DNA from: Hemicentrotus pulcherrimus
Taxonomy: Eukaryota; Echinodermata; Echinoidea; Camarodonta; Strongylocentrotidae
Direction: 5' to 3'
Assembly (NCBI GenBank): GCA_003118195.1
Contig: BEXV01000051.1
Span: 141,252 to 205,251, forward strand
DNA: 64,000 nt
Shown here: positions 11,408-23,325 of the stretch, one piece after another
How the letters are laid out: the number at the start of each line of letters is the position of its first letter
Numbering within the stretch: the first letter of the stretch is position 1
Notes under the pieces: generated by a model
What the model saw: the letters and a program-made list of their open reading frames with translations, nothing else
The model's database searches: none
What the model was told of the DNA's origin: nothing
Position numbers and translations under genes: made by a program

Positions 11408-12268
11408 CTATAGAGGATTTAAAGCATACGAATGTGCATAAATTAATGCTTCCTATTAGTTCGTTTGGATGAGAATCTATCTTTGAGAGCTTAGTCAAGC
11501 TATCTCTATGTAATGTAAGCCTTTCATTTATGTAAATGCATTATAAACTCAAGAACATGTGTTATGTGAGTGCATTACCTCAAACCAAAAGAACAAAAGT
11601 TTACAACAGAAAATAATTAAGAGTTGGATGGATATGTTGTAGGTCTCTTTCAATTTGAAATAAAGAAGACTCAAATATTTTTGTGGATGATCTTCATGCA
11701 TTACGAGCAATCAACGAACTGGTTTCAAGGGGTAGAAATAATGCATCACTACACTAAAGTCCCAACAAAGTCCTCCTGATATTCTAAACTACAATATGAT
11801 GTCCTTAAACCATAATACACTAACGTTTTCTTTACACATTAAACAAGAAGTAAAATGTATGAATTAATTTCAGATGATTTGATTAAAGGTAAAGACCAGT
11901 TATGGTCATGTGATTGCATTGTGAAAGAAACGTTGTGGAATCGATCAGAAAAGGTTAATCATCTAGCATCTAGCATCTGCAAGGTTCTGGAATCATCAAA
12001 ATGATAAGAAATTTGGCCCATTTTTCGTGAAGTTACAAGCACTATACACAGAAAGATGTATATGAGACTACCCTATATCTCTCACAGACCATGAGAGAAA
12101 CAAATTTACAAAATATATGAATTAGTAGGCCGTTTCCCGACAAATTTTTTATCATCATGTATTAGTCAAAACATATTCTTTCACATGATTGGTAATGAGA
12201 GCTTCCATTTCATTTTTTGGAATTGGGGCGTTTCCAATACTGGTCTTTACCTTTAAAGCTAGTCTTAC

Positions 12269-12639
12269 CTTAGTAGGAGATGTGAGATCTGAATTGGCTG
12301 TACTTGATACATTGAGAATGGGGGGTAATACTGGGGTCTTCTTGGTGGTAGTGATGCGATAGATTGTACTCTCGTCTGACGTTGTTGGTATTGGTGTCCC
12401 ATAGATGTAATTCTCTGGATTCTGGAGCTCGCCTACGTTCCCACTGAGTACTACACGTGGGTCATCTGATGCTGCCATATCTAGGATTCTCATGTCGTTG
12501 TATGAGAGACCGGACATCATTCCTTCAAACTGAGACGAGGCAGGTGCTCTTCTTCTTCTTCTCCGTTTGCTGTCGTTGATGTCTCCGCGTCCGCCGAGGT
12601 TGATTATTGCCTGATCGTCAAAGAATGTAGACTGCTTGC
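12269..12639 (-). CDS. NRXN: Neurexin exon: end of LNS6 and start of stalk
   Basis: A 371-nt exon starting with KQSTFFDDQAIINLGG (after the SS4 junction) and finishing LNS6 with FEGMMSGLSYNDMRILDMAA, matching the family's [20 protein letters not shown] region. Between these is an unusual insert carrying RGD (12581-12589) and KRRRRRR (12548-12568). The rest is Ser/Thr/Pro stalk ending SPTK before donor GTAAGA. A second in-frame donor 18 nt downstream would add VRLALK. Reading through the intron gives a stop at 12155. Confidence 0.95.
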
Positions 12640-13257
12640 CTGTCAAACAATAGATTCATTATTTTTTAATGGTTTGAGATCAAGGAATTTTCCTTAATTT
12701 TTTGTGAATGATAAATGATAAAATCCTCTAAGAACTTCACTTATTTAACTCAATGAAATCAAGACAGTGGCTAGACTGAGGTGTTCAAAGCTCATCTGCT
12801 CCGATGTCAAGTACTTTTATTTTATATTATTTCATGTACACACCCACTCCCATTTGTTTTACTCCACATATGAGTGTTGAGCCGTGTTCATCAGCTTTGT
12901 TGGAAAATGTCAGAAAAAATTAATGCTCATCACTCAAAGATGAGTTTTTGAAGATGACCAATTATATGATTAAGTGCCTACTAATCTCTTCTTATTCCTC
13001 TCAATACAATCTGGCTATATAAAGCTTGTAATGAAAAGATTGAACCATAAAACCCCCTCCCTGAGGAAATCAGATTTACATTTCATCTAAATGTTACAGT
13101 ATGTTGTAGAATTTTGTTGAGAGGCCCCAGTATCATCAACACGAATTAGCACTGATTAATCTGCCCAAGGATGTTTTCAACTACTGAATATGTTTACTCG
13201 AGGTATGCATCGTGAGTTGCATACTACTCCGCACACATGACATCAATGGCTTCCTAC
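12640..13257 (-). other. Neurexin intron at the SS4 position
   Basis: A 618-bp phase-1 intron where vertebrates carry the 90-nt SS4 cassette. I found no in-frame insert exon with acceptable splice sites here. Confidence 0.7.
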
Positions 13258-13429
13258 CTTTCGGTGTCTTATGAACACGAGCATACTGGTCTATCTGCAG
13301 AGAAGCATTGGCTCCAGTCCTAGAGAAATGGATGACATGATACGAGCCATCATTGATGCGATTGGTGTCGTCACTGATCATGTGATCGGCTGATCCAAAG
13401 TTGTACATGGTCCACAGATAACCGTTGAC
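13258..13429 (-). CDS. NRXN: Neurexin LNS6 middle exon
   Basis: A 172-nt exon encoding VNGYLWTMYNFGSADHMISD, then INDGSYHVIHFSRTGANASL. It aligns with the family's [20 protein letters not shown] core. It ends at KTPKG, the SS4 junction that controls neuroligin and LRRTM binding in vertebrates. Confidence 0.96.
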
Positions 13430-13729
13430 CTAAGAAGAGTTTACAGCATCATAACAAGGTTTTAAAAAAAAATCTTCTGAAATCAATCTACATGTAGTAT
13501 TTCTAGTCAAACCAATGAGGTCAGATTATACTGTACACTATATTTCATCCAAAAATTAGTTTTCTTGATGTGACCCTTGACTAAACAATTGATACATATG
13601 TCATATAGGGCACATTGCATGGAATCTCCTTTATCCAAATGTTCCTTAGATATTTGAAATGATAAACTACAAGAGTTATCATTTTTTTTGTGCAATTTTA
13701 AGGTTAATCAATCTTGAATTAAACACAAG

Positions 13730-14060
13730 ATTGACCTTCAACCGAGCGCAGTCGAAAATGATGCCTCGACCATGAAGCAATTTTACAAACCAAAACAGAA
13801 GCAAGCTATTTTTGCATACATAATGAGCCCTGTGACCTTTGACATTTGACCTCGTTACCCCAAAATCTAATCAGTTCATTGGCTCTGCAAGATAAATACA
13901 TGGCCCAAGTTGGCAGGAATCCATCAATGGGTTCTTGAGATAACGCGATCACAAGAATGGGACGTACGGACAGACGTACGTACGTACATATGGACAGAAG
14001 GACAACCCCAAAACATAATGCCTCCGGCTACTTTGTGGCAGAGGCATACAAAATCTAAAA
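13730..14060. repeat. Dispersed repeat in LNS6 intron
   Basis: Contains a GACGTACGGACAGACGTACG run followed by GGACAACCCCAAAACATAAT and GCCTCCGGC, a word combination I recognise from interspersed repeats of marine invertebrates. The edges are not clear. ATGCCTC occurs near both ends. Confidence 0.45.
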
Positions 14061-14266
14061 CCTTCAGAGAAATGATATTGCAAATGAATTTTGTTAAACC
14101 AATACTAGTATGGTAATAAAAATTTTAAAAATATTTTTTAAATACTGTAAGTTTTAGTATACTGCCAATACTGTTATGAAATTTCTTCAATAAAATGATT
14201 CATATGACTTGCTTTCTTGTGATATATCCTAATTAATAGAAATTGTAATCAGATTCTAAGTTTTAC

Positions 14267-14445
14267 CAGTTCCATTTCGATGTAGTCATCAGACGTAGCA
14301 CTGTCAATACGAGCTATGATGGCGTTCGCTGACCTGGTAGCCATACCCATACTCAGATCATCATGATCAGTCCGTAACCATTGAGACTCAGGGATCTCCA
14401 AGGAGATGACACCACCACCGGTTCCATAACCAAATGATGTACTCA
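14267..14445 (-). CDS. NRXN: Neurexin LNS6 first exon
   Basis: A 179-nt exon starting VSTSFGYGTGGGVISLEIPE and ending SDDYIEMEL. This is the start of LNS6, matching the family's TTYIFSKGGGQITYKWP...GDYLELHI. In vertebrates the beta-neurexin promoter splices into this exon. The preceding intron here is only 558 bp and shows no obvious signal-peptide exon. Confidence 0.95.
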
Positions 14446-14795
14446 CTGGGAGAGGAAGAGGAAGAGATACAACAGAGTAGTTGGGTTAATTTTTTACAAC
14501 ACACCATTGCACACCTGTGTTCTGACGGGAAACTTGCAATATACTGCATTCTTCTACTATCAATAGGAAATAATCTGATACCTTTAGGGGAATAAAGGAT
14601 TCCATAATTCTTTAAAAGTAAACCAAATCATTCATTTGACAATATCTACAATTATTTGTACTATATGTCACCAATAAAAGTTCTCTTTAACACTAGGCTT
14701 TCAAAATTAGGCTTCTAGGTTTGATCTTCCATATTTGTTAACATAAATTCATTTCTGATAAGTTTCCATAATGTTATCAACTTTTCAGCAGCATC

Positions 14796-14875
14796 AATCT
14801 ATCTATCTATCTATCTATCTATTCATCCATCTATCTATCTATTCATCCATCTATCTATTCATCCACCTATCCATC
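14796..14875. repeat. (ATCT)n / ATCC microsatellite
   Basis: Tandem tetranucleotides CTAT with interspersed TTCATCCAT variants, in the intron between EGF3 and LNS6. Confidence 0.85.
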
Positions 14876-15003
14876 CCTTTGTTTATTGGCATATTGATGT
14901 TCTTACAATGACAATGTTAGTATTTGGTATTCAAAATACACATTTATTAGATTACATATTAATATAAAAATCAAATTCAGTGCTCTTTTTAAACATTATT
15001 TAC

Positions 15004-15123
15004 CTTCTGAGCAATTGACCCCTGAGAAGCTGGTCATCCTGCAATCACAACTATACCCATTCCAGCCTGGTATACATAACCCTCCATTAGCACATACATC
15101 CGCTAGGCATAGGTCACCATTAT
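15004..15123 (-). CDS. NRXN: Neurexin EGF3 exon
   Basis: A 120-nt phase 1-1 exon encoding one EGF domain: DLCLADVCANGGLC..., GWNGYSCDC, then MTSFSGVNCSE. The six cysteines are spaced as in EGF, and the MTSFSG end matches the vertebrate third EGF repeat. Confidence 0.95.
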
Positions 15124-16423
15124 CTATTAAAACAACAAAGAGAGAAGAGAGAAGGAAAAAAAAAAGTTTAGTAACAACATCTAGACATGTATTCTAACTC
15201 ACATATTACCATATAGGCAATATATTATAGTAACAAATACATTCAGATCCTATAAATGAAATATTAAGTCAACTCATAATTGTAGGATAATTTCATGTCA
15301 GTTAACTTCTACAACAGTGCCCACACTTTTTCTTGTTTATTCAGTTAAGAGGTTTATCTTATTAAAATTGATCTTGTCAACTTTAAAAGCCATTTCTGAG
15401 AGTATTTAAGACAACTGTCTACGAACTTATTTCGCTGAAAATGTTTATGTTATACTCACTGACTGGCAAATATTTCTGCGGTATATAATTAATAATGAGT
15501 TTAGAATTTACAAGTGTATTACCGATAGAAATAGAAACCGAAAGATAAAAAAAATCAACATATTCACTAAGTCAGCAGAACAAAATTAACACACCAAACT
15601 ACAACCATTGTTTCCAATCTTTGAAACCCGCCTGATTTCTCCAAAATCTAAACAAAGATGTCTTCATGGTGACACACTTTCAAGGAAACAATTGAAATTT
15701 ATTCTAAGAATCAATACAGATTGATATATCACAATATGAGTCCATCGCCAATCAATGTGAATGCATTAGATGCCATGATAAGTTGATGTTTATTCAGGAC
15801 TTCAAGACAAGGACAGTCAGTGAGACAGAGAACCATCAATACACTATGAGACAGACTATTGATTCATCACAAGATTTGGTCTAACTGCTCTTCACTAAAA
15901 TCATAAAATCATCTTTTCTTTGTCTTCCTTGTATATCATCAGCGAGAAATACAACAAAAAAATGTTTGCAATTAATGAAGCTGTTATGACTACACAAGAT
16001 GACGCTCATCTTTTCTCACAAATCAAGACTATTCTCTCACTTCCCAATGTTAATAATTGATGGGCCTTTTTGTGCATCACCTAATATCTTTACTACCGGA
16101 AATTACTGAGACATATTTACTGAACCCCTTTTTACATTTCTAGTAATTTCGATTTTCTACTACCAGTATACCAAGATGGCTACTTTCATTCAAGGATATC
16201 TTTGCCATCTTGGGATAGTTTTACACTCCAGGGATAACTGCCTAAAGGGATTATCACTTCAATTATGCCAGTGTGTAAAATCACCGCTTCCATCTTGCAA
16301 AAATCATGATTTGATCCACAAACCCCAGTCATTTTAGTAAACATCAGACAGGAGAATAAATTGTTAATGCTAAATTGTCTACCAAGATCCACAAGAGTCT
16401 TAACTCCTACACTTTTACATAGA

Positions 16424-16452
16424 GTTAACTCCCTTCAGGCCTCAGCAGAAGA
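16424..16452. repeat. Hairpin repeat single arm
   Basis: The reverse complement reads CTGCTGAGGCCTGAAGGGAG then TTAACTC, matching the family arm TGCTGAGAGCCAGAAGGGCATTAACTC with changes. Confidence 0.45.
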
Positions 16453-16812
16453 TATAAACTCCCTGGAACACTGCATATTACTTTATTTCTCAATTGATTT
16501 GTCATTTGATGAAGGACTTCTCTGTTGCCAGACAAGTTTACACAACTGTCATTTGAAGGACGTTTCCAACTCGAGTCCGAAATTACAGCTCCTTTTGTCT
16601 CCTTACTCAATGTGCTATCAGTAATATATCCGGTTTCAGCTTCTTCTTGCTCTTATTAGTCATGTCGTAAAGACCTATGCTCATCAATTGCATGATGAAT
16701 TATATCATTTTCTACTGATCTTACAAATGGATACTACAATAAATTTTACACTTAAACCAACAACCTCTGAGTGATCACAGTATTTACAAAATTACAAATA
16801 TTCAATGTCATC

Positions 16813-16843
16813 ATGTCTGCTGAGAGCTAGAAGGGCGTTGACT
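16813..16843. repeat. Hairpin repeat single arm
   Basis: Reads TGTCTGCTGAGAGCTAGAAG then GGCGTTGACTGATAT, a clear left arm of the family. No right arm follows. Confidence 0.5.
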
Positions 16844-17179
16844 GATATCCTTTAGCAGAATCTTTATTTGCTAACCTAAAAAAGGGAATTATGATTATGA
16901 TTTTGTGGAGATTTAGTTGCGTTTATATTTCATCAAAAAAATGTCTGTGGTTACTGCACAATGCATAATATCCTAAATGAAATACCTTTAATGGAAAAAA
17001 AATGTTATGGCTCTTAATAGCAAATACTTCCAAGAACTTTGGCAGTCTCTGTATGTCCACAATTGGGATCCTGTACCACATTAAAATAGTCTAGGCAGTG
17101 CCTTTTATTGGGGGGGGGGGGCTTGTTTCTACTGTCTTCAAGAAATTAACATGAGCTTAATTAAGGAATAAATACATAC

Positions 17180-17947
17180 CTTCACAGCCACGTTTCAAGT
17201 TGGATTTGTCCATCTCAATGCTGATGGCCGAGTCCTCCAGATCCTGTTTCCTGCCATTGACTTCTAGAGATGCAAAGCAGCCCTGGAAGCCAACTCTGGC
17301 CTCCACCCCGCTCTGTAGGTCCTCGTACATATCTGTAGCTACGCCGCCCACATAGAGATTCTCAGTCAGGTCGAGATGTCTTGCCTTGGGTGACGGTTGA
17401 GCAATACTCATAGAGTTATCCACTTGCAGGACATGTCGACCTAAACTGTTCTTTGAGATGGAGACTTCGTGCCATTTGTTGTCATTGAGCATGTGGGGCG
17501 TGTTGGCGTGGATCTTGACCGGTCCGGCCCCCATGTTGAAGGCATACTGTATCTGACCCTCCACCAGACCTACTGAGATGAAGTCAGTACGTCCACCGCT
17601 GCTATAGAGCAGCAAACCGTTGGGTTCCGTTGTCTTGAAGTGAAAAAAGAGCGTCAGGGCTGGATAGGAGTCGGGTGTCTCCAGTTGGACGAAGACTTCT
17701 TTTGTTCTGAAGGTGAAGGGATTGACCTTTGGCCTCTGACTCATCTTCTCACCAAATGTTGCATTCAATCTGATGTAGTCAAGCTCACGTGCCTTGGCCA
17801 TATCAAAGTACGGTTGGTTGTTGTACAGGAACTGTTCCATGTGACCGACGAAGTTTGAAGGGGTGTCCGGCATGCTCTCCCGATTTGCAACACCCCCAAC
17901 CTCGATGTAATGATAATCAAGGATTCCACTCTGGAAGTTTTCACTCA
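17180..17947 (-). CDS. NRXN: Neurexin exon: end of LNS4 and all of LNS5
   Basis: A 768-nt phase 1-1 exon. It starts VSENFQSGILDYHYIEVGGV (last strands of LNS4), continues TPSNFVGHMEQFLYNNQPYF, then LNS5 from about VNPFTFRTKEVFVQLETPDS through LLLYSSGGRTDFISVGLVEG, LNDNKWHEVSI, LYVGGVATDMYEDL and GFQGCFASLEVNGR, to LKRGCEG. LNS5 keeps its disulfide pair (FQGC / RGC). The vertebrate CKNGDIDYC pair at the end of LNS4 is replaced by AKARELDYI, so both cysteines are absent. Confidence 0.97.
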
Positions 17948-18652
17948 CTGTATGATCAAAATGGAGGGTTATTTGTCACTATCTGGAAACATAGTATCTC
18001 TAAAAGCATGAAAAGCGCCTATTGATGGCTGTGTGAGTGTGTGCATGTGTGCTACTATCATCATATATGGTTAATTTTCACCTGTGCTACACTATGTAGT
18101 TCTAAAAGTTTTTCATTATTCCACTAAGTGCTGACATAGCTTACGATGATAATGATGAATTTCATTATGACAGGCTCATGAGTCTACTGAAAGTGTGAGG
18201 TGTTTGAAGTGAAATTACATAGAGAGAAAATGATGTTGAACGTTATACATGCACAATGTTTGGCGAGCGTATTTGATGACTGATAGAATATAGCATGTGC
18301 ATAGAAAAAGGACAATGTTATTTGTCACAGATGTTAAAATAGTACTGTAGGTTGTGTTACGATGCAGTGTGAAAGTTATCTTTGAAGCAGAAAATAAACT
18401 GTCTTCTTTTTCAAGGACAAAGCTTCATAACATAATGCTTTTGAATGGCCAATATTATATCGGCTTTCAAAAATGCAAGAAGAATGTCAAAAGGCAAAAG
18501 GGATTTTCCTCCCCCAAAGAACAAAACAGCAAGTAAGAGCAAATAGAACATACAAGAAATAATGTGATAGAGAGAAATGGAATAGAATATGACAGAGAAA
18601 GAAGAGAGAAAGAAACAGATAACAAGAAAAGAGATGAAATAGGGAAAGAGAA

Positions 18653-18659
<7 letters not shown>

Positions 18660-18692
<33 letters not shown>
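18660..18692. repeat. (AG)n microsatellite
   Basis: An AG dinucleotide run inside a wider GA-rich tract (18540-18800). It gives false Ser/Leu/Phe-rich frames on the minus strand. Confidence 0.9.
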
Positions 18693-18696
<4 letters not shown>

Positions 18697-18923
18697 GATA
18701 GACAGAAGCAAAAGAAAATGATAAAGGGACAGAGACAACAAAAAAGAAAAAGATGAGAAAAGAGAAAGCGTAAAAGAAGTTTAAGGAGAAAGAAAGAATC
18801 ATTCCAGAAAATAAGAGAGAGGCTTAATCAAGCCCTAAAGGTAGGGATCATAGCAAGCTGAAGATTAAGATGGGGATTATGAAAGATGGGCTTAAAGTCG
18901 TCCAGCAGAAAACCTATACTCAC

Positions 18924-18944
18924 CTCCATACGTTATGTTAAATG
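18924..18944 (-). CDS. NRXN: Candidate 21-nt microexon in LNS4
   Basis: On the minus strand a pyrimidine-rich CTCTTCTTCTCCCAG acceptor precedes 21 nt, followed by a perfect GAG/GTGAGT donor. It lies in a phase-1 intron and, in that phase, inserts AFNITYG between DRAE and VSENF without a stop. Skipping it gives a spacing between the TVD and YIEVGG strands equal to that in vertebrate neurexin, so inclusion is probably optional. NIT is a possible N-glycosylation sequon. No transcript evidence. Confidence 0.6.
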
Positions 18945-21900
18945 CTGGGAGAAGAAGAGTTTGCCGTGACACATACACGGAAGAGATTTAGAGCGTGCCA
19001 AGAAGAAGGTTCAAAGTTCATAGGTCAGAAAGGATTTGTGAAGGTGAGAGTGACAGGAAGATTCCAAGTTTTGAGAGGAATTTTGTTTGAAGATAGAGGT
19101 CAAAGGTCAAGTAAGGTCATGATGAAGTAGCAGGCAGGAATGCATGGTGGAAAGAGAAAACATGAGTGCAAATATGAGAGAGAAAAAAGTTGGTGTGAGA
19201 ATGAGGTTCCTTCTGTCAGACCTAGGGTCACCAAAAATGGAAGCACTTTTCATGCTTTCAATTACCAATATAAACATTTGCTCTTGTATTTCAACCTTTC
19301 AAATGATGAAAGTCAGATTTCTATATAGGCTACCAGTATGAGTAAATCAACATAATTTTTTCCCAATTTTTTATGACATTTGAAACTCGGATTCGGAATG
19401 AATTATATTCTCTTAAATTTATTTGCAATGGGCCTCTACCTTACATGTTTTAGCCATAATTTCATCTCACAGTGCCAAAAAAATAAAACAAATAAGGATA
19501 GCAATATTGTTTGCTTTTGATGACTCATATGAAAACAAATTATCATCATCAATAAATTAGAGGGCCCCTTTTTCTTATAAAATCAATTCTGGCATAGGTA
19601 TTTCAAGTAATGTATTCCTTCTAATCTCACTTGGAATCAAGGACATCTGACAAAAGGAACCATAGCATAAATCAGAAAAAATGATATCTAGCATTTTCAG
19701 CTATACTTTTAGTAGTGGGAAAGAAATGTGGTAAGAAATTCAGGCAAGAGGCTGAAAGTTGGTTCTCAACCATTGTAGTATCAAAGAAGGAGGAACTGAG
19801 CTTTTCATTGTTTTGGAAGGCAGCATCCATTCTGGTTGAATTGTAGAAAAGAAGGAAAATCTACAGAAAGGTTTTCAAGAAAGATAAACCTACAAAGAGC
19901 ATTTTTTTTTACCGCTTGAATTTCCTTTATGAATAATTTGTTTCAAAAACAGTAATTTTAGAAACATGTTTGTCTTATTTTGGCTCTCGATGTTTAAAAA
20001 CAATCAAAAGTTCTCTCGAAAAAATAAATCTGAAATAATGGCATGGTAATGTCTGAGGGCTTTGAAATCACTTTTTTTTGTTGACCACTCAAAATATAAA
20101 TCATTGTAAAATATTAATTTACATATCCAGAACAAAGTGACACAGTATAGTCAATTGAATTTCAAAGTAAACATGCTAGCACTATATCAACAAGATTGGA
20201 TATATGAGCACAATATTAGACAATTGTCCAGGCTGTGTTAGTTGTGTTAGTAGAATAATAGTGAGTTTGTTAAAACATGCTTCATGCCCTATTCAAATTG
20301 GTTATATCCGTCAAAATATCTCAAAAAAAGAGTAATAAGTCACATACAGAGAAAGAAGAGAAATGCAAACAGGTTATGATATGCCCACTAAGTGCAAAAT
20401 GAATTTTAAGAAATGATTTATTAGCATCTATCTAGGTGCAATGCAGGTACATGCTTAAAATCATGCAGAATATTGTGCTGTGTTGTTATCAAATGTGAGA
20501 ATTGTGATAAAAGTGCACTTGTATTGGTTTGTGTTATTCATTCTCTAAAAAGAAAATAAAGCAGTCTAAAGTATAACTCAGACTGTTTGTTGAATAAAAA
20601 AAACAAAAAACAAATCAATGATCATGTTTGATCCGATCATCACTAGACATTCCTCATTGAGAACAAATAAAATCGAAGGAAAGGTCAAAATTGTCAGAAT
20701 ATCATGCCTCATCAGTAAATTAATTCAACAAAGAAGAAACTTCATTCCAAATAGTCAGAACAGACCATCAAAGTCTTCTAGATAGTTCTTCATTTATCTC
20801 ACCATTATTAGGATGACGAGGCACATTATCTGTTTCAAGATTTAAAAAAATTTTATCGATGGGAGAAAAATAAAAATAAACATGATAATACACCTGGACA
20901 AAACTGAAGTTAAATATTCATCTTTACTAAGACCCATCTTGAAGCAAGAAAGCTCAGAAGTCTATTCTCTTGATGTCTGAAAATCCATCTCATCTCAAAA
21001 ATATGGAATTCAATAGGACCAATAGGACCAATAATCAATGGAATGCAATAGAATAATTGTTATAGTAGTACATGTATTCATAAGAAAATTGGCTTGCCAT
21101 TTTCCATCATCATAAATGAGAAAACATGCCTTAAAGAAAAAGGCATAGAAGTTGAACTCAAATAAAGTTAAGTAGGTTTCTGGATAAATGAGAGTCTATA
21201 GTCATTCCTAAATTAAATTAGTTAAATTTCTCTTCTGCACGTTTCTTGAAGCTTCTCAATGGGAGTAAAGATGAATAAACTAGATTGTTAGTATTTGAAC
21301 AATTTGATTTACACATAGATGTTAGTACATAGACATAATGATACACAAGCTTTTAAATTAATTGTTTGACCAAATGACAAAAAAAAACATTTTGCAAGAT
21401 ATGATAGCTCAATTCCATCAAATGAATGATGATATTATAAAAATCATGAAGTTTGGGTATGATCACATATCAGAAATTTAAGTTGAACCCAAAGATTATA
21501 AAAACAGATATAAAATAAAAATATAAAAATATATTAAAAAACTGGAAACTTTAATGGATGTATTGCATAATGCAAATACCACATTAATTTTGTTCCCCAT
21601 CATACATGTATCAGTATATTGACTGGCAGCCAATAGATTAATGAATCAGTATTGTTTTGAAGTTTGGAATGTTCATGATTGTAATGAGAATACATATGAT
21701 AAGCAAACACTGAAGAAAAAAAACTGATTCAGAATGCAATAGAAACAGCTACATATACAGGGAGTCTAACATGACTAACATGACAAGATGCATATGGGAC
21801 TAATAGGATAAAAATTCTGATAACTGTAGAGATGTTCATACACAGAACAGATAGTATATGAAACACATAAGAGGTTCATAACAATAAGATATATCATAAG

Positions 21901-22998
21901 AAATAAAGACAATAGTCCCATTATATATTTGATGAAGGCATGAGAAAAGAAACTTGTATCTGGTAAAAGAAATTGATAGTTAATGATAAATTCATAGTAC
22001 TGGATAAAGGAAAAAATGGCAAATACATAGTGAGAGAAAGGATAGACAGGAATATGCAAAAGATTGAAAATGAAGTATTTAAGGTATGTGAACCACAAAA
22101 AAGTAGTATTTTCCATAGATTAGGATCATTTTCAATACAAAAAGGACAGAGTGTGCAGATGTATCACTTTACACCTTACATTAGTAATTGACTGAGTGGA
22201 ATATAATGGGTTCAAAACTTTGTCAATTTTTGAGGGATTTTCCTACCAATGGCTTTGGAGAAGCCATTGATAAGAAATTATTCTGAGTGGGATCCACTAC
22301 ATACTTCAAAGAATATGAAGGACTTTTCAAGGACTTTATAGAAAGACTGATTAAGGCTACAATACAGGTTTCTGTTAGATGAACATAAATCTTCTTGTGG
22401 AGGGTTATCAATCATATATATGATAAAGGAAATTCAAAGAACCATTTGTATTTGAACAAAGGTCGAAATAAGTTCGGTTTTAAAAAATGTCATAGAAATT
22501 TATGACAGAAGCCTAACACAAGACTATAATTGAATTCATTCATGATATAAATCTTAACCTAAACCATTCTCCGACATTCTGTTTTGGACTTTCTGTTTCC
22601 TAACTTACTTGAATAATAACCTTCTGGTCAGTTTTCAAAGTAAGAGATGCTCACAAATTGATGAGAGATGAAAGAGTGAAGGAAAGTATAGCTCATGAAG
22701 ACAGAAAAATACATACATTTAAATATTTTGTGATAATCATTCATATGCATATTCACAGAAATGGAGTTCTCTCCTTGAAATATATCATACTGAAAAAGAA
22801 AGTTATACATTTGGATAATAATGATGACAGAAAAGATGAGCAGCAGAGTCACATGAGGTCCATAGAGAGAAAGATAATTCAAATTGACAAGCTGAAGGTG
22901 TATACAAAATAATTTTGTAGAAGTAGAGAAGTTTTAACAGAAACACAAAATGAATATAAAAAACATTTGTATGGAGCAGAACAGATAGTTGTCCTTAC
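18945..22998 (-). other. Neurexin intron within LNS4
   Basis: AT-rich intron of about 4 kb upstream of the candidate microexon. I see many short frames but no similarity and no recognisable element. Confidence 0.7.
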
Positions 22999-23325
22999 CT
23001 TCTGCTCTGTCAGTATTATCCACAGTGACCATGAGACGGTCATCACGCCGCTGGACATGGACTGCATGCCATCGATTATCATCCAGACCGTGTCCTGCGG
23101 TGATCATCGTCTGACCAATACCGTAGTTGGTGATCACTCGTATCAAACCTTGCTTCACCTCCACCATCAGCATGTCAATCACGTTATCGGAGGAGGTCGC
23201 TACCAGGAGGCCGTCCGGGAAGCGAGTGCGGAACCTGAGGAAGATGTCCTCTACCTTGCTACGGGAGTTTGCTGATACCGTTATGCGCATGTACTGGTTA
23301 CCATTGAATGACAGTCGTGCTACCT
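22999..23325 (-). CDS. NRXN: Neurexin LNS4 first exon
   Basis: A 327-nt phase 1-1 exon: EVARLSFNGNQYMRITVSAN, IFLRFRTRFPDGLLVATSSD, NYGIGQTMITAGHGLDDNRW, HAVHVQRRDDRLMVTVDNTD, RAE. It matches LNS4 of alpha-neurexin and lacks the vertebrate SS3 insert between the NYG and GHGLDDN segments. Confidence 0.96.

Larger units (their letters stand above)
15124..17179 (-). other. Neurexin intron between LNS5 and EGF3
   Basis: A 2.06-kb phase-1 intron. It contains single arms of the hairpin repeat family near 16424-16452 and 16813-16843 and a G-run near 17110. No beta-type first exon was recognised. Confidence 0.75.

Noticed and set aside
12640..13257. Search for an SS4 cassette
   Set aside because: No in-frame segment with acceptor and donor. 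The frame past 13258 soon ends.
14446..17179. Search for a beta-neurexin first exon (signal peptide plus phase-1 donor)
   Set aside because: No ATG-started hydrophobic stretch with a suitable donor. The frame at 16186-16392 lacks a signal peptide.
18467..18802. Ser/Leu/Phe-rich minus-strand frame
   Set aside because: It translates a GA-rich tract containing an (AG)n microsatellite.
22600..22635. 15-nt microexon candidate in the LNS4 intron (CCAG ... CAA/GTAAGT)
   Set aside because: No pyrimidine tract before the acceptor, and the exon does not end in G, so support is too weak.
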